Below, piece after piece: positions 1-9,540 of a stretch of DNA of 64,000 nucleotides. The notes under the pieces were generated by a model that saw nothing but the letters and a program-made list of their open reading frames with translations, was not told the DNA's origin and did not search any database. The stretch is from contig NC_010694.1 in NCBI RefSeq assembly GCF_000026185.1, forward strand, positions 3,819,468 through 3,883,467. Direction: 5' to 3'. A program made the position numbers and the translations under genes. Origin of the DNA: Erwinia tasmaniensis Et1/99 (GTDB lineage: Bacteria > Pseudomonadota > Gammaproteobacteria > Enterobacterales > Enterobacteriaceae). The first letter of the stretch is position 1; each line of letters opens with the position of its first letter.

Positions 1-782
1 AGGTCCTGATTGGATACGTCAATGCTATAGAGCTTGATTTCCGTACGTCCGTTTTCCTGTAGGGCTTTATAGGCCCCCTGGGCGAACGCATCCCATGCCC
101 CCCAGATCGCATCAATCCTGCCTTTTGGATACTTCGCCAGAATAGCGCCAATTTTGTTAGCCGTGTCCCCCTGCACATCCGAGGAAACCGCGCCAATAGA
201 CTCCAGCTGGTGAATGCCGGGGTTTGCTTTCAGCACTTTTTCATAAACGACCTGTCGGCGTTCCATAGCCGGAAAGCCCGCCACCCACAGTTTGACGATG
301 TTCGCCTTACCGTTGCTATCTTTAACCAGCTGGTCCAGAGAGATCTGGGCCAGCGAAGCATCGTCCTGTGCCGTCACCGTCACGCCAGCGATGGGCTGGT
401 TGACCGGCGTATCAAATACCGACACTTTAATTCCGGCCTCGGAGATACGTTTTACCAGCTCGGTCGAGTAAGGGTCTTTGCCATGAGACAGAATAATAGC
501 GTCATATTTTTGACTGATTGCCTGATTAACAAAGTCCTGGAAGCGCGCATCGTCCCCGTTGCTCAGGAACGTGCTGACTTTAAAGCCCAGCTTGCGGCCT
601 TCCTGAACGGCTCCGGCGACAAACTGCGTGGTATTATCATCGGAGCCGAGATTGCGGATAACCGCCACACGTACCGGGCCATCGTGGTTAGCGATAGCAG
701 CAGGTATCGCGGCATCGGCAGCAAAGGCCGATGATGTCGTGAGCAGGCTCAGCGCCAGCAGTGATAAAGTGAATTTATTCAT
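1..782 (-). CDS. Sugar ABC transporter, periplasmic substrate-binding protein (3' end outside window)
   Basis: The translated N-terminus (MNKFTLSLLALSLL..., Ala-rich, apparent cleavage after AFA near residue 22) is a Sec signal peptide. The mature part has the type I periplasmic binding protein pattern of the RbsB/YphF group, with VRVAVIRNLG at the first strand, a DAIILSHG segment and later DAIWGAWD. The start ATG is at 780-782. The gene is the last in an ATPase-permease-binding protein operon read leftward, 23 bp after the permease. It should deliver a monosaccharide or related polyol to the permease in the periplasm; the exact ligand cannot be told. The C-terminus lies beyond base 1. Confidence 0.85.
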   Translation of the reverse strand, partial: MNKFTLSLLALSLLTTSSAFAADAAIPAAIANHDGPVRVAVIRNLGSDDNTTQFVAGAVQEGRKLGFKVSTFLSNGDDARFQDFVNQAISQKYDAIILSHGKDPYSTELVKRISEAGIKVSVFDTPVNQPIAGVTVTAQDDASLAQISLDQLVKDSNGKANIVKLWVAGFPAMERRQVVYEKVLKANPGIHQLESIGAVSSDVQGDTANKIGAILAKYPKGRIDAIWGAWDAFAQGAYKALQENGRTEIKLYSIDVSNQD

Positions 783-805
783 TTTGTGATAGCCCTGTTT
801 AAAAG

Positions 806-1813
806 TTAAGCAACCTGCGCGCGCTGTACATAGGTGATTGCCAGTGCAACCGCCAGCACCAGCCCTTTGATAATATCCATCGCGTAATAGGGTACGGACA
901 GCATCACCAGGCCATTTTGTAAAACGCCCAGAATCACCGCCCCCAGCAGCGTTCCCAGCGCGTTAGGCTTGCCCGCTCCGGCGAGCGATAAACCGATCCA
1001 GGCAGCGGCAACGGCATCCATCAGATAGCCCCCTCCGGCATTGACCTGTGACGAACCGATACGCGAAGCCAGCAGGATGCCCCCAAGTCCGGCGAGCAGC
1101 GCCGATATCACATAGGCCAGCACGCGATAGCGCCGTGTACGGATGCCGGAAAGCCGCGCCGCTTCAGGGTTCCCACCGATGGCATACATGCGGCGGCCAT
1201 GTTTGGTCAGCGACAGCAGTAGCTGTGCCACCACCGTCACCACCAGCATAACGATAACGATGATCGGCACCTGTCCAAGCTGTGAAAATATCGCCGGGAT
1301 CGTACCCTCGGCCATATCCCCACTCGGCAGCACCATGTTCTCGGTAATCGACCCGCCATAGCTGTACGTCATCGCCACGCCCTGCACCACAAACAGGCTG
1401 GCCAGCGTGGCAAGCATGTCGGGGATCTTCAGCACCACGATCATAAAAGCATTAAACAGACCAACCAGAGTACACAGCAGCAGGGTGAGGGCGATGGCCT
1501 GAGTCGGCCCGAAGCCGTACCAAACGAACAGCGAGATAACCAGCGAGTTAGCCAACGATGCGGTAGAGCCGACCGACAGGTCAAAGCCACCAATGGTCAG
1601 GGATATCGATACGCCTATCGCTATCACCGTTACGATGGCAATCGAACGCAGAATATTGATGATGTTCGTGGGTTCAAGAAAGGTATCCGACGCGATGCCG
1701 AAGCCGCCGATCAGCGCGACGACCGTCAGTAACATCCCCCATTTATAGAGAAAATCATATATCTGATGCCGTGCGGACATTGCCGATTTCAGGGAAAGTT
1801 CTTTGCTGCTCAC
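806..1813 (-). CDS. Sugar ABC transporter permease (RbsC/YphD family)
   Basis: A 335-residue, strongly hydrophobic protein with about ten membrane segments. It carries the RbsC-type signature around GGFDLSVGSTASLANSL near residues 75-90 and a C-terminal GTLLGAVILGVLQNGL loop, both typical of BPD_transp_2 inner-membrane permeases. Its start overlaps the stop of the upstream ATPase by 4 bp (ATGA), indicating translational coupling. It forms the membrane channel of the importer. E. coli yphDEF or ribose-type systems are the nearest remembered relatives; the substrate is unknown. Confidence 0.88.
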   Translation of the reverse strand: MSSKELSLKSAMSARHQIYDFLYKWGMLLTVVALIGGFGIASDTFLEPTNIINILRSIAIVTVIAIGVSISLTIGGFDLSVGSTASLANSLVISLFVWYGFGPTQAIALTLLLCTLVGLFNAFMIVVLKIPDMLATLASLFVVQGVAMTYSYGGSITENMVLPSGDMAEGTIPAIFSQLGQVPIIVIVMLVVTVVAQLLLSLTKHGRRMYAIGGNPEAARLSGIRTRRYRVLAYVISALLAGLGGILLASRIGSSQVNAGGGYLMDAVAAAWIGLSLAGAGKPNALGTLLGAVILGVLQNGLVMLSVPYYAMDIIKGLVLAVALAITYVQRAQVA

Positions 1814-3321
1814 GCAGGCGTTCCTCCGGTAGAATAAAGTAAAAGCGTCTCTTCATCGGCGTCATCGGACGCGATTTCCGCGACAATCCGGCCATCCCAC
1901 AGTACGCAGATGCGATCGCACAGGCCAATCAGCTCGGCAAACTCGCCCGAAGCATAGATCACGCCTTTACCGTTGCGAGCCAGCCCGTCAATCAGGCTGA
2001 ACAGATCGGTTTTAGCCTTGATGTCCACGCCTTTGGTCGGTTCGTCAAAAATCAGGATATCCGCGTCGTTGCGCAGCCATTTGCCAATGGCGACTTTCTG
2101 TTGGTTACCCCCTGACAGGCTGCGCAGCATTTGCTTCGGCCCGGTGGTGCGAATGCCCAAGCGCACAATCACCTCCTCAGCCCAGCGCCACGCCTGACGA
2201 TGACCAAACAGGCCCCAGCGTGAAAAGCTGTTATCGGCGCTTACGCTAAGGTTCATCATCACCGATTCGGCAATAAAAATGCCCTCTTTGCGCCGTTCTT
2301 CCGGGATAAGCGCCATACGGTTTTCAACCGCAACATGGGGGGAAGTGGGTTTCCACGGCTGGCCGTGCAGCTCGGCGTGCTGTACCCGGCTGCGGCTGGC
2401 ACCAAACAGCGCCTTGCACAGCTCGGTTTTACCCGCACCGGCCAGCCCGGCGATACCGAGGATCTCGCCTTTGCGCAGGGTCAGGTTAATTTCCTTCAGC
2501 AGCCTCTCGTCGTGCAGCCCGACAACATGCAGTAGTTTTTCCGCGCCGAACGGCGGGCGTCGCGGCGGATAAATGTCGTCCAGCGGGTGACCGAGCATTT
2601 TTTCGATAATCTGTTCCCCACTCAGTCCCTGCATCGGGCCACTCTCGACGCGCTCACCATCGCGTAGCACCGTCAGTCGGTCACAGATGGCTTTGATTTC
2701 GTGAATGCGGTGAGAAATAAACACCACGCCGATCCCCTGATTTTGTAGCTGGCGCACCACGGCAAACAGTCTGGCGCTTTCATGCTGGTCAAGGGGAGCG
2801 GTGGGCTCATCGAGGATAAGAAAGCGGCAATGATGCGACAGCGCGCGCGCCAGCAGGATCTGCTGCTTTTCGGCCAGCGAGCACCTATCCACCCGTTTCC
2901 GCACGTCTATATGCACGTCAAGCTGTGACAGTAGCGCCCGCGCCTGACGGCGCATCTCGCCCCAGCGGTAGAGCTGCCCGCCCTCGGCCAGCCGATCCAA
3001 CATAATATTCTCTGCCACGCTCAGGCCGGATACCAACGCCACATCCACCTCCTGCTGTACCAGGTGAATGCCCAGCTGCCTGGCATCACGCGGGTTACGG
3101 AGGGTTACCGGACGGCCGTCGAGCAGGATCTCTCCGCTATAGTGTTCATGCGCGCCAGAAAGCACCGCCATTAGCGTGGATTTCCCGGCACCGTTAGCCC
3201 CCATCAACGCATGTACAGAATGCCCCTCAAGGGTCAGATCGACGGATTTAAGCGCCGCAACATCGCCAAAGGAGAGGGAAATCTGGCGCATCTCAAGGCG
3301 ATTGATCGCTGTCATGGGCAT
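1810..3321 (-). CDS. Sugar ABC transporter ATP-binding protein with two nucleotide-binding domains
   Basis: About 503 residues with two ABC cassettes in tandem, as in RbsA/YphE/MglA. The first has Walker A GANGAGKST near residue 45 and Walker B FLILDEPTAPLD. The second has the variant P-loop GLAGAGKTE, signature LSGGNQQKVAIGKWL and Walker B DILIFDEPTKGVD. A longer reading from 3408 exists, but the start at 3321 (MPMTAINRLEM...) gives the family's usual length of about 500 residues. ATP hydrolysis powers sugar import through the downstream permease. First gene of the operon. Confidence 0.88.
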   Translation of the reverse strand: MPMTAINRLEMRQISLSFGDVAALKSVDLTLEGHSVHALMGANGAGKSTLMAVLSGAHEHYSGEILLDGRPVTLRNPRDARQLGIHLVQQEVDVALVSGLSVAENIMLDRLAEGGQLYRWGEMRRQARALLSQLDVHIDVRKRVDRCSLAEKQQILLARALSHHCRFLILDEPTAPLDQHESARLFAVVRQLQNQGIGVVFISHRIHEIKAICDRLTVLRDGERVESGPMQGLSGEQIIEKMLGHPLDDIYPPRRPPFGAEKLLHVVGLHDERLLKEINLTLRKGEILGIAGLAGAGKTELCKALFGASRSRVQHAELHGQPWKPTSPHVAVENRMALIPEERRKEGIFIAESVMMNLSVSADNSFSRWGLFGHRQAWRWAEEVIVRLGIRTTGPKQMLRSLSGGNQQKVAIGKWLRNDADILIFDEPTKGVDIKAKTDLFSLIDGLARNGKGVIYASGEFAELIGLCDRICVLWDGRIVAEIASDDADEETLLLYSTGGTPA

Positions 3322-3590
3322 GTTTTCTCTGGCTAAAAAAAGGGCACGAAGTGCATTTTTCATTGGATTGTTACGGCAGGCAACAACCGAAAAGACATAA
3401 GCTAGCACAAAGTTATCTTAGCCATCCAGATGTCCATAAATTACAGCCTTTAGCGCTGGGGCCTGGTCTTTTACCAGTAGATAGCAGCGGGATAACGTCG
3501 ATAACAGGTTGGTTGTGCTGTTGCGTGGCACGCTACGGGTGCGAAGGTCACGAGGATCGGCCGGGAGGCTAGTTTTCCGGGTTAGCAGGC

Positions 3591-3619
3591 AAAAAAAACC
3601 GGCGAACGGGTCGCCGGTT
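3591..3619 (-). terminator. Rho-independent terminator of sodA
   Basis: On the minus strand the sequence reads AACCGGCGA, a short loop, then TCGCCGGTT followed by an uninterrupted T run. It lies 17 bp beyond the sodA stop, so it is the natural end of that transcript. Confidence 0.88.
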
Positions 3620-3635
3620 ATTGCCGTGGATGGGG

Positions 3636-4253
3636 TTATTTAGCGGCGGCGAAGTTCGCTGCTGCCTGATCCCAGTTCACCACGTCCCAGAAAGCCTTGA
3701 TATAGTCAGGGCGTTTATTCTGATATTTCAGGTAGTAAGCATGTTCCCACACGTCCAGACCAACGATCGGAGTGCCGGATGCGCCAGAAATGGCCTCTCC
3801 CATCAGCGGGCTGTCCTGGTTAGCGGTAGAAACCACCGCCAGCTTATCGCCTTTTTTCACCAGCCACGCCCAGCCGGAACCGAAACGGGTGGTTGCTGCT
3901 TTTTCGAATTCTGCTTTGAAAGCGTCAACGCTACCGAAATCTTTCTCGATGGCTGCTTTCAGATCGCCACCCAGAGAGGTGCCGGTTTTCAAACCTTTCC
4001 AGAAGAAGCTGTGATTAGCGTGGCCGCCCGCGTTATTACGCAGTGGGCCTTTCTTGTCAGCCGGCAGCTGGTCAAGTTTAGCAATCAGCTCTTCAACCGG
4101 CAGGTTGGCGAACTCTGTTCCTTCCAGCGCGGCATTGGCGTTATTCACATAGGCCTGGTGGTGTTTGGTGTGATGGATTTCCATCGTCTGCTTGTCGAAA
4201 TGAGGTTCCAGTGCGTCATAGGCATAAGGCAGGGATGGTAGTGTATAGCTCAT
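3636..4253 (-). CDS. sodA: Manganese superoxide dismutase
   Basis: Cytoplasmic enzyme that converts superoxide to hydrogen peroxide and oxygen. The 205-residue product starts [20 protein letters not shown], as E. coli SodA does. Metal ligands are visible: His in MEIHHTKHH, His in HANHSFFW, and Asp and His in the C-terminal DVWEHAYY motif. The Gly-Gly in NNAGGHANH points to the manganese form. An in-frame ATG at 4262 is possible, but the GGAG Shine-Dalgarno sits 9 bp before 4253 and only about 1 bp before 4262, so 4253 is chosen. Monocistronic with its own terminator. Confidence 0.97.
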   Translation of the reverse strand: MSYTLPSLPYAYDALEPHFDKQTMEIHHTKHHQAYVNNANAALEGTEFANLPVEELIAKLDQLPADKKGPLRNNAGGHANHSFFWKGLKTGTSLGGDLKAAIEKDFGSVDAFKAEFEKAATTRFGSGWAWLVKKGDKLAVVSTANQDSPLMGEAISGASGTPIVGLDVWEHAYYLKYQNKRPDYIKAFWDVVNWDQAAANFAAAK

Positions 4254-4456
4254 ATTATTCATCTCCAGTCATGTAGGGCGGCGCTGCAAATTGTTGTTTA
4301 GCGCCACGTAAGCAGTCAAATCATTATAGTTAAATAAACCCCCGGTAAAAGGGTTATCAATGCCCCGACGTTTATGAGGGTATCTGTGACAATCCATGCC
4401 GTAACGCCGTTATCACGTTTACCCATCGGAATATCTCTAAATGATCTAAGACGCTT

Positions 4457-5797
4457 TTAACGATGCAGAGCCGCCAGCGACCTGTCGAGTGCCCCCACCA
4501 GCCAGTCGATATCGCTTTCCTGGAACGCCAGAGGCGGGCGCAGTTTCAGCACATTGCCGTACGGGCCGGCGACCGAGGTCAGCACGCGGTTTTCGCGCAG
4601 CATTTCGGTGACATCCAGCGCCAGCTGCTTGTCCGGCGTCCTGCTGGCCTTGTCTTTCACCAGCTCGAAACCAATAAACAGGCCGGAACCGCGCACATCG
4701 CCCACGCATTCATATTTCTCTTTCAGCGTGGTCAGTTCTGACAGGAGTTTCGCCCCGACAACCCGGCTGTGCGCCTGGAGATCTTCTTCTTTAATGACTT
4801 TCAACACCGCCTGCGCGGCCGCCATCGCCACCGGATTGCCGCCGAAGGTATTGAAGTAAGGAATATCATCGCTGAATGCGGCCAGCACATGGCTTTTTGC
4901 CAGCAGCCCGGACACGGGAATGCCATTTCCCATCGGCTTGCCGGTGGTGATGATATCCGGCACCACATCATGTCGGGCAAAACCCCAGAACGCTTCGCCG
5001 GTGCGGGCAAAGCCGGGCTGTACCTCATCGGCAATAAAAATGCCGCCGTTACGATGCACCACGTCGATAGCCTGCTGAAGGAACCCTTTAGGCCCCGGCA
5101 GCACGCCGTCAGAGGAGAAAATAGAATCGGCGAGGAAACCGGCAAATTTAATACCGTGCGCGGCCATATCATCGATCTGCTGCTGGATCCGTTCGGCAAA
5201 CCAGGCGCCGAGATCCGGTGCATCAACGCGGTAGCGATCCGGGGGCGGCACCAGACGCGTGGTGGCGGCCAGCGGCTGCCCGCTGCCCAGTGCCGGAGAC
5301 ACGCCGGAGGTCAGGTCGCTGGTGCCGTGATAAGACTCCTGGGTGACGATTATCCCGCTGCCGCCGCTGAAAGCCCGCGCCACGCGGATCGCCAGGTCAT
5401 TGGCCTCAGACCCGGTACACATGTACATTGCGCGGTCGATCTCCGCCGGTGCGGTGGCCAGCAGCTGTTCAGAGTAGTCGAGGATCGTTTCGTGCAGATA
5501 GCGGGTGTGGGTGTTCAGCTGATTCATCTGCTGGCACACCGCATCAATCACCGCCGGATGACAGTGACCAACACTGGCAACGTTGTTATACACATCAAGG
5601 TATTTTTCCCCCGCGGCATCCCACAGATACTGGCCCTTACCCCGTACCAGGTGAACCGGTTTACGATAGAACAGGCGATAGGACTCTCCCAGCACCTTGC
5701 TGCGTTTGTCCGTCAGCTTACGCACGTCAGCGCTCAGACCTTCGGCATGCTCGGCGCGGAAACTGTTGGTATCCATGATGGTAGAACGTGTGGCCAT
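4457..5797 (-). CDS. Class III (ornithine-type) PLP-dependent aminotransferase
   Basis: About 446 residues of the class III aminotransferase family. It has the cofactor-contacting CTGSEAND segment, the FIADEVQPGFARTG motif whose Asp contacts the PLP ring, and the Schiff-base Lys in IITTGKPMGNG, followed by YFNTFGGNPVA. Closest in feel to the AGXT2 / ethanolamine-phosphate phospho-lyase-like branch; the substrate cannot be inferred. The start at 5797 has GGGAG 5 bp upstream; an upstream in-frame start at 5848 lacks such a site. Divergent from a DeoR-type regulator 180 bp away, which probably controls it. Confidence 0.85.
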   Translation of the reverse strand: MATRSTIMDTNSFRAEHAEGLSADVRKLTDKRSKVLGESYRLFYRKPVHLVRGKGQYLWDAAGEKYLDVYNNVASVGHCHPAVIDAVCQQMNQLNTHTRYLHETILDYSEQLLATAPAEIDRAMYMCTGSEANDLAIRVARAFSGGSGIIVTQESYHGTSDLTSGVSPALGSGQPLAATTRLVPPPDRYRVDAPDLGAWFAERIQQQIDDMAAHGIKFAGFLADSIFSSDGVLPGPKGFLQQAIDVVHRNGGIFIADEVQPGFARTGEAFWGFARHDVVPDIITTGKPMGNGIPVSGLLAKSHVLAAFSDDIPYFNTFGGNPVAMAAAQAVLKVIKEEDLQAHSRVVGAKLLSELTTLKEKYECVGDVRGSGLFIGFELVKDKASRTPDKQLALDVTEMLRENRVLTSVAGPYGNVLKLRPPLAFQESDIDWLVGALDRSLAALHR

Positions 5798-5888
5798 GAT
5801 CACTCCCGTTGCAAAATTGAGGTTCGCCTGGCGGCAGGCAGTCAGCACTGTTTCACTCCATCATGGCAAATTTTTAGACAAAAGCAAC

Positions 5889-5916
5889 AAAATACACAAA
5901 CACAATAAAATACACA
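5889..5916. promoter_or_regulatory. Tandem 10-bp direct repeats, candidate DeoR-family operator
   Basis: The decamer AAAATACACA occurs at 5889-5898 and again at 5907-5916, 18 bp start to start (nearly two helical turns). It lies in the 180-bp divergent region between the aminotransferase and the DeoR-type regulator. DeoR-family proteins often bind direct repeats near their own genes, so this is a reasonable operator candidate; no experimental support is claimed. Confidence 0.4.
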
Positions 5917-5977
5917 TGCAGAGCCGCGAATAGTCGGTTAGGCTAGGGCAGTGAGTTAGGGTCAGGAAATCAGAATA

Positions 5978-6754
5978 ATGTTGCAGGAAACACGCTTACA
6001 CCGCATCCGGGCGCTGCTCAGTACCTTCAGCCGGATCGGTACCGAACAAATTATCAAAGAGCTGGGCATTTCGCGGGAAACCGCCCGGCGCGATATTATT
6101 GAACTGGAAGCTCAGGGGCTGGCTAAACGTGTCCACGGCGGGCTGGTCGCGCTGGACACCGCACCTGAACCTCCGCTCAGGGTGCGCAGCACGGTAATGG
6201 CGAAAGAGAAACGGGCCGTTGCCCGCGCCGCTGCACAGCTATTGCTGCCCGGTCAGACCGTATTTCTTGATGCCGGCAGTACCACCACCATGCTGGCCGA
6301 AGAGCTGCGTACGATGTCTGGCCTGACGGTCATCACCAACAGCCTGAATGCCGCATTACAGCTCTCTGCGGCGGAAGAGCATGAAACGCTGAACAATCAG
6401 GTGATCCTGCTGGGAGGAAGCCTGCAGGCCGGCGCGCAGGAAACGCGCGGAGAACTGACCGTTGGTGAGATTTTTCGCTATCGCGCCGATGTGGCGCTGC
6501 TTTCTCCCGTCGGAATTGAGCAAAACTTCGGGGCCAGCAGCTTCCATCCTCATGAAGCCGCCATTGCCGGTGCGATGGCCCGCCAGGCCAGCCGTCTGAT
6601 CCTGTTAGCGGATCACAGCAAACTCGGCGTCAGCAGCCGAATGAATTACGCCAGCATCCGCCAGGTCAGCACGCTGGTGACCGACCGGGGTGCCGCTGCG
6701 CTATCGGCTTTTTTGGCCCTGGAGCAGGTTGTGCCGCAGGTGATCCTCGCCTAA
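5978..6754 (+). CDS. DeoR/GlpR-family transcriptional regulator
   Basis: A 258-residue regulator. The N-terminal winged helix-turn-helix spans about residues 5-57 and includes [17 protein letters not shown] followed by the family-typical KRVHGG. The effector-binding DeoRC domain has [13 protein letters not shown] near residue 100 and a C-terminal LLADHSKLG segment. Such proteins repress sugar or amine catabolic genes and are released by phosphorylated intermediates. It is divergent from the aminotransferase and is its likely regulator. Its last 4 bp overlap the end of convergent fdhD. Confidence 0.88.
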   Translation: MLQETRLHRIRALLSTFSRIGTEQIIKELGISRETARRDIIELEAQGLAKRVHGGLVALDTAPEPPLRVRSTVMAKEKRAVARAAAQLLLPGQTVFLDAGSTTTMLAEELRTMSGLTVITNSLNAALQLSAAEEHETLNNQVILLGGSLQAGAQETRGELTVGEIFRYRADVALLSPVGIEQNFGASSFHPHEAAIAGAMARQASRLILLADHSKLGVSSRMNYASIRQVSTLVTDRGAAALSAFLALEQVVPQVILA

Positions 6755-7581
6755 TTCAGCCGCTGCGGATGGGTGTAAACCGTTGCACGCCCCGGTTTGC
6801 TGAAGCCCACCAGCGTCACATTACTGGATTCTGCCACGTCTACCGCCAGACGCGTGGCGGCAGAAACGGCAAACAGGATCTCCACCCCACACATGGCGGC
6901 TTTCTGCACCATCTCATAGCTGGCGCGGCTGGAAACCAGCAGGGCACCGTCTGCCGTGGCCCATTCGGCCTGGCTGCGAACGCCGAGCAGCTTATCCAGC
7001 GCCACATGACGGCCAACATCTTCGCAGCCGGCGCGCAGCTGCCCGTCCGGATCTATCCATGCCGCCGCATGGGTACAACCGGTTAACTGCCCTACCGGCT
7101 GGAAATCCTTTAGCTGGTGCAGCGCGCTGTCCAGCTGATTAAGATCGAAACGCTGGGTAAACGGCAGCGGCCGCAGCGGCTTGCCGATCTCTGCCAGCTG
7201 TTCCACGCCACAAACCCCGCACCCGGTGCGCCCGGCCATTGACCGCCGCCGTTCCTTTAACGCCATGAAACGACGGCTGGATAGCTCAATCTGGATTTCA
7301 ATACCGTTGCAGACCGGCACGATATCCATCGAGAAAATATCACCAGGCACCGCGATAATCCCTTCCGACAGCGAAAAACCGACGGCAAAGGCGGCCAAAT
7401 CCTTCGGCGTGGCCATCATTACGACATGAGAAATACCGTTGTAGACCAGCGCGACCGGCACTTCTTCCGCCAGCCAGTCCGGTTGCGCCTGCTGCCGCGC
7501 ATCACGCTGCCACACCATCGTCTGCCGCGCGCCGACGGGTTTTTCACCCTGATTTTCAATGTCGTGCGGTTTATCATTCAC
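6751..7581 (-). CDS. fdhD: Formate dehydrogenase accessory sulfurtransferase FdhD
   Basis: FdhD passes sulfur from IscS to the molybdenum cofactor of formate dehydrogenases. The 276-residue protein keeps the Cys pair in [13 protein letters not shown] (around residue 120), the [19 protein letters not shown] segment and the C-terminal [12 protein letters not shown]. It begins with GTG. In E. coli fdhD is divergent from fdoGHI-fdhE. Here fdhE follows directly across a 406-bp gap and fdoGHI is absent, so the enzyme served by FdhD must be encoded elsewhere or be lost. Confidence 0.95.
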   Translation of the reverse strand: MNDKPHDIENQGEKPVGARQTMVWQRDARQQAQPDWLAEEVPVALVYNGISHVVMMATPKDLAAFAVGFSLSEGIIAVPGDIFSMDIVPVCNGIEIQIELSSRRFMALKERRRSMAGRTGCGVCGVEQLAEIGKPLRPLPFTQRFDLNQLDSALHQLKDFQPVGQLTGCTHAAAWIDPDGQLRAGCEDVGRHVALDKLLGVRSQAEWATADGALLVSSRASYEMVQKAAMCGVEILFAVSAATRLAVDVAESSNVTLVGFSKPGRATVYTHPQRLN

Positions 7582-7987
7582 GCAATATCTCTCATCCTGT
7601 GCGCCACAGATCGCCGTGGCTTAGCTGTTAACCTGGGCGCGTAAAAGCGCCTTTTCTCAATTGTGAACCTCCGAGGCCCAGGCCGCAAAAGTTATTCAGC
7701 GATATCCATTCGGCACGGTTATTGTGCCCTTTGCTGGCAAAAAAAGGATAAGGATAAGGCGCGGAGAGAAGGGGGAGATTCAGTAAAACGCGGCATTCGT
7801 CGCCGTCGGGGCTACCATATCAAACTGAAGCGCGTATTCTTATTAACGGCTGTCCGTTTCATCACGCGATCTGGCTCGCGCTCCCAGCAGGACGATTTCC
7901 TGCCGGAAAAAATAAAACGCCGCTGCCCGATATTTGCGCAGCGTAAATGCACGGCAAAAAGAGATAAACAACCGAAAAAGGTCTCTG
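7582..7987. other. Divergent intergenic region fdhD / fdhE, site of missing fdoGHI
   Basis: About 406 bp with no convincing gene. A long open frame runs through it on the plus strand, but its predicted protein is low-complexity and Arg/Lys-rich and it enters fdhE out of frame, so it is not called. I found no recognisable remnant of the FdoG, FdoH or FdoI ends by eye. It should contain the fdhD and fdhE promoters. Confidence 0.6.
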
Positions 7988-8893
7988 ATGACGATTCTTA
8001 TTATCCCGCAGGACCCGTCGGAGAACGGCAACCCGGCGGTGGACACCATACCGCCGTTGCTTTTCCCCCGTCTGAAAAATTCTTACAGCCGCCGTGCCGC
8101 GCGTCTTCGCCAGCTGGCGGCAAAAAATCCATTGGGCGACTATCTGCGTTTTGCTGCGGTCATTGCCAGCGCGCAGGAGATCGTACTGTATGACCACCCG
8201 CTGCGGATGGATCCGCGCGCTCGCCTGGAAGAAAGCGCTCGCTCCGGCAGGCCGCCGCTTGATATCAACACCCTGCCGCGCGATGCGCACTGGCAACGGC
8301 TGCTGCATTCACTGATTGCCGAGCTGAAGCCTGACATGAGCGGCCAGGCGCTTTCAGTGCTGGAAAACCTGGAGAAATCTTCATCTGTCGAGCTGGAAGC
8401 GATGGCCGGCGCGCTGTTTTCCAATGAGTTTTCCCAGGTCAGCAGTGATAAAGCCCCGTTTATCTGGGCCGCTTTGTCGATCTATTGGGCGCAGATGGCG
8501 GCGCTGATCCCAGGAAAGGCGTATGTAAAGGCCGGTGAACAGCGCCAGTTCTGCCCGGTATGTGGCAGCGTGCCGGTCTCCAGCATGATACATGTGGACG
8601 GCGTGCGTTACCTGCACTGCAATCTGTGCGAAAGCGAGTGGCATGTGGCGGACGCAAAATGCAGTAACTGCGAACAGACGCGCGATCTTCACCACTGGTC
8701 GCTTGATAGCGCGGCGGTTAAGGCTGAAAGCTGCGGTGACTGCGGCACCTGGCTGAAACGGCTGTATCAGGAAAAGGATCCGGCGGTCGAGGCGGTGGCT
8801 GATGACCTGGCAACGCTTATCCTTGATGCGCGCATGGAGCAGGAAGGATTTGCCCGCAGCAGTTTGAATCCTTTTTTATTCCCGGGAGAGTGA
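7988..8893 (+). CDS. fdhE: Formate dehydrogenase accessory protein FdhE
   Basis: A 301-residue protein matching E. coli FdhE along its length: IIPQD at the N-terminus, [10 protein letters not shown], and conserved Cys pairs in [26 protein letters not shown] and CGDCG that form rubredoxin-like metal sites. The C-terminus [13 protein letters not shown] is a family hallmark. FdhE is needed for assembly of respiratory formate dehydrogenases. An upstream in-frame start (7934) is disfavoured; 7988 aligns with E. coli FdhE. yibF follows 3 bp after the stop. Confidence 0.95.
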   Translation: MTILIIPQDPSENGNPAVDTIPPLLFPRLKNSYSRRAARLRQLAAKNPLGDYLRFAAVIASAQEIVLYDHPLRMDPRARLEESARSGRPPLDINTLPRDAHWQRLLHSLIAELKPDMSGQALSVLENLEKSSSVELEAMAGALFSNEFSQVSSDKAPFIWAALSIYWAQMAALIPGKAYVKAGEQRQFCPVCGSVPVSSMIHVDGVRYLHCNLCESEWHVADAKCSNCEQTRDLHHWSLDSAAVKAESCGDCGTWLKRLYQEKDPAVEAVADDLATLILDARMEQEGFARSSLNPFLFPGE

Positions 8894-8896
8894 AAG

Positions 8897-9508
8897 ATGA
8901 AGCTAATAGGCACCTATACCAGCCCGTACGTTCGCAAAATTTCGGTGCTGCTGCTGGAAAAAGGGATAGCGTTTGAATTTGTTAACCAGTCTCCGTGGCT
9001 GGAAGAAAGCCAGGTCACAGACTACACGCCGTTAGGAAAAGTGCCGGCGCTGGTTACCGATGCGGGCGCAACCTGGTACAACTCGTCGATTATCGCCGCC
9101 TGGCTGGAGCTGCATCATCCCAATCCTGCCTTTCTGCCTGCCGATCCTCATTTGGCGCTGGCGGTGCGTCAGCTGGAAACGCTGGCCGATGGAGTATGCG
9201 ATGCGGCGCTGCTTATCGTGCGGGAACAGCAAAAAGCCCCCGGCCAACGCTGCACGGACGAAATGCAGCGCCAGCGCGATAAAATCAGGCGCGGGCTGGA
9301 CGCGCTGGAAGCCGCGGCCGTCGAGGGAAAAGGATTGAACGGCGCGCAGATCACCCTGGCGGATATCGCCACCGTCTGCACCCTGGGCTACCTCAATTTT
9401 CGTAGAGTGGCACCCAGCTGGTGCGTCGATCGTCCGCAGCTGGTCGCGCTGGCAACAACCCTGTTTCAGCGTGACAGCTTTGCGCGTACCGAGCCGCCTG
9501 CCGGCTGA
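8897..9508 (+). CDS. yibF: Glutathione S-transferase-like protein YibF
   Basis: A 203-residue soluble GST-fold protein. The thioredoxin-like half begins MKLIGTYTSPYVRKISVLLL, with the Ser/Thr-Ser-Pro motif of the glutathione site, and includes PLGKVPALV with the cis-Pro. The helical half ends GYLNFRRVAPSWCVDRPQL, very close to E. coli YibF. Biochemical role unknown. The start lies 3 bp after fdhE, with GGGAG inside the fdhE end, so the two are co-transcribed. In E. coli yibF sits by selAB; those are not here. Confidence 0.93.
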   Translation: MKLIGTYTSPYVRKISVLLLEKGIAFEFVNQSPWLEESQVTDYTPLGKVPALVTDAGATWYNSSIIAAWLELHHPNPAFLPADPHLALAVRQLETLADGVCDAALLIVREQQKAPGQRCTDEMQRQRDKIRRGLDALEAAAVEGKGLNGAQITLADIATVCTLGYLNFRRVAPSWCVDRPQLVALATTLFQRDSFARTEPPAG

Positions 9509-9540
9509 ATTCATGTACGACAGCGACAGGAGGGACGAAC

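Noticed and set aside
4769..5908. 379-residue plus-strand frame opposite the aminotransferase
   Set aside because: Antisense shadow of a clear class III aminotransferase; composition is a reflection of its codons.
7663..8193. 176-residue plus-strand frame across the fdhD-fdhE gap
   Set aside because: Low-complexity Arg/Lys-rich translation, no ribosome site, runs out of frame into fdhE, and matches no formate dehydrogenase subunit I know.
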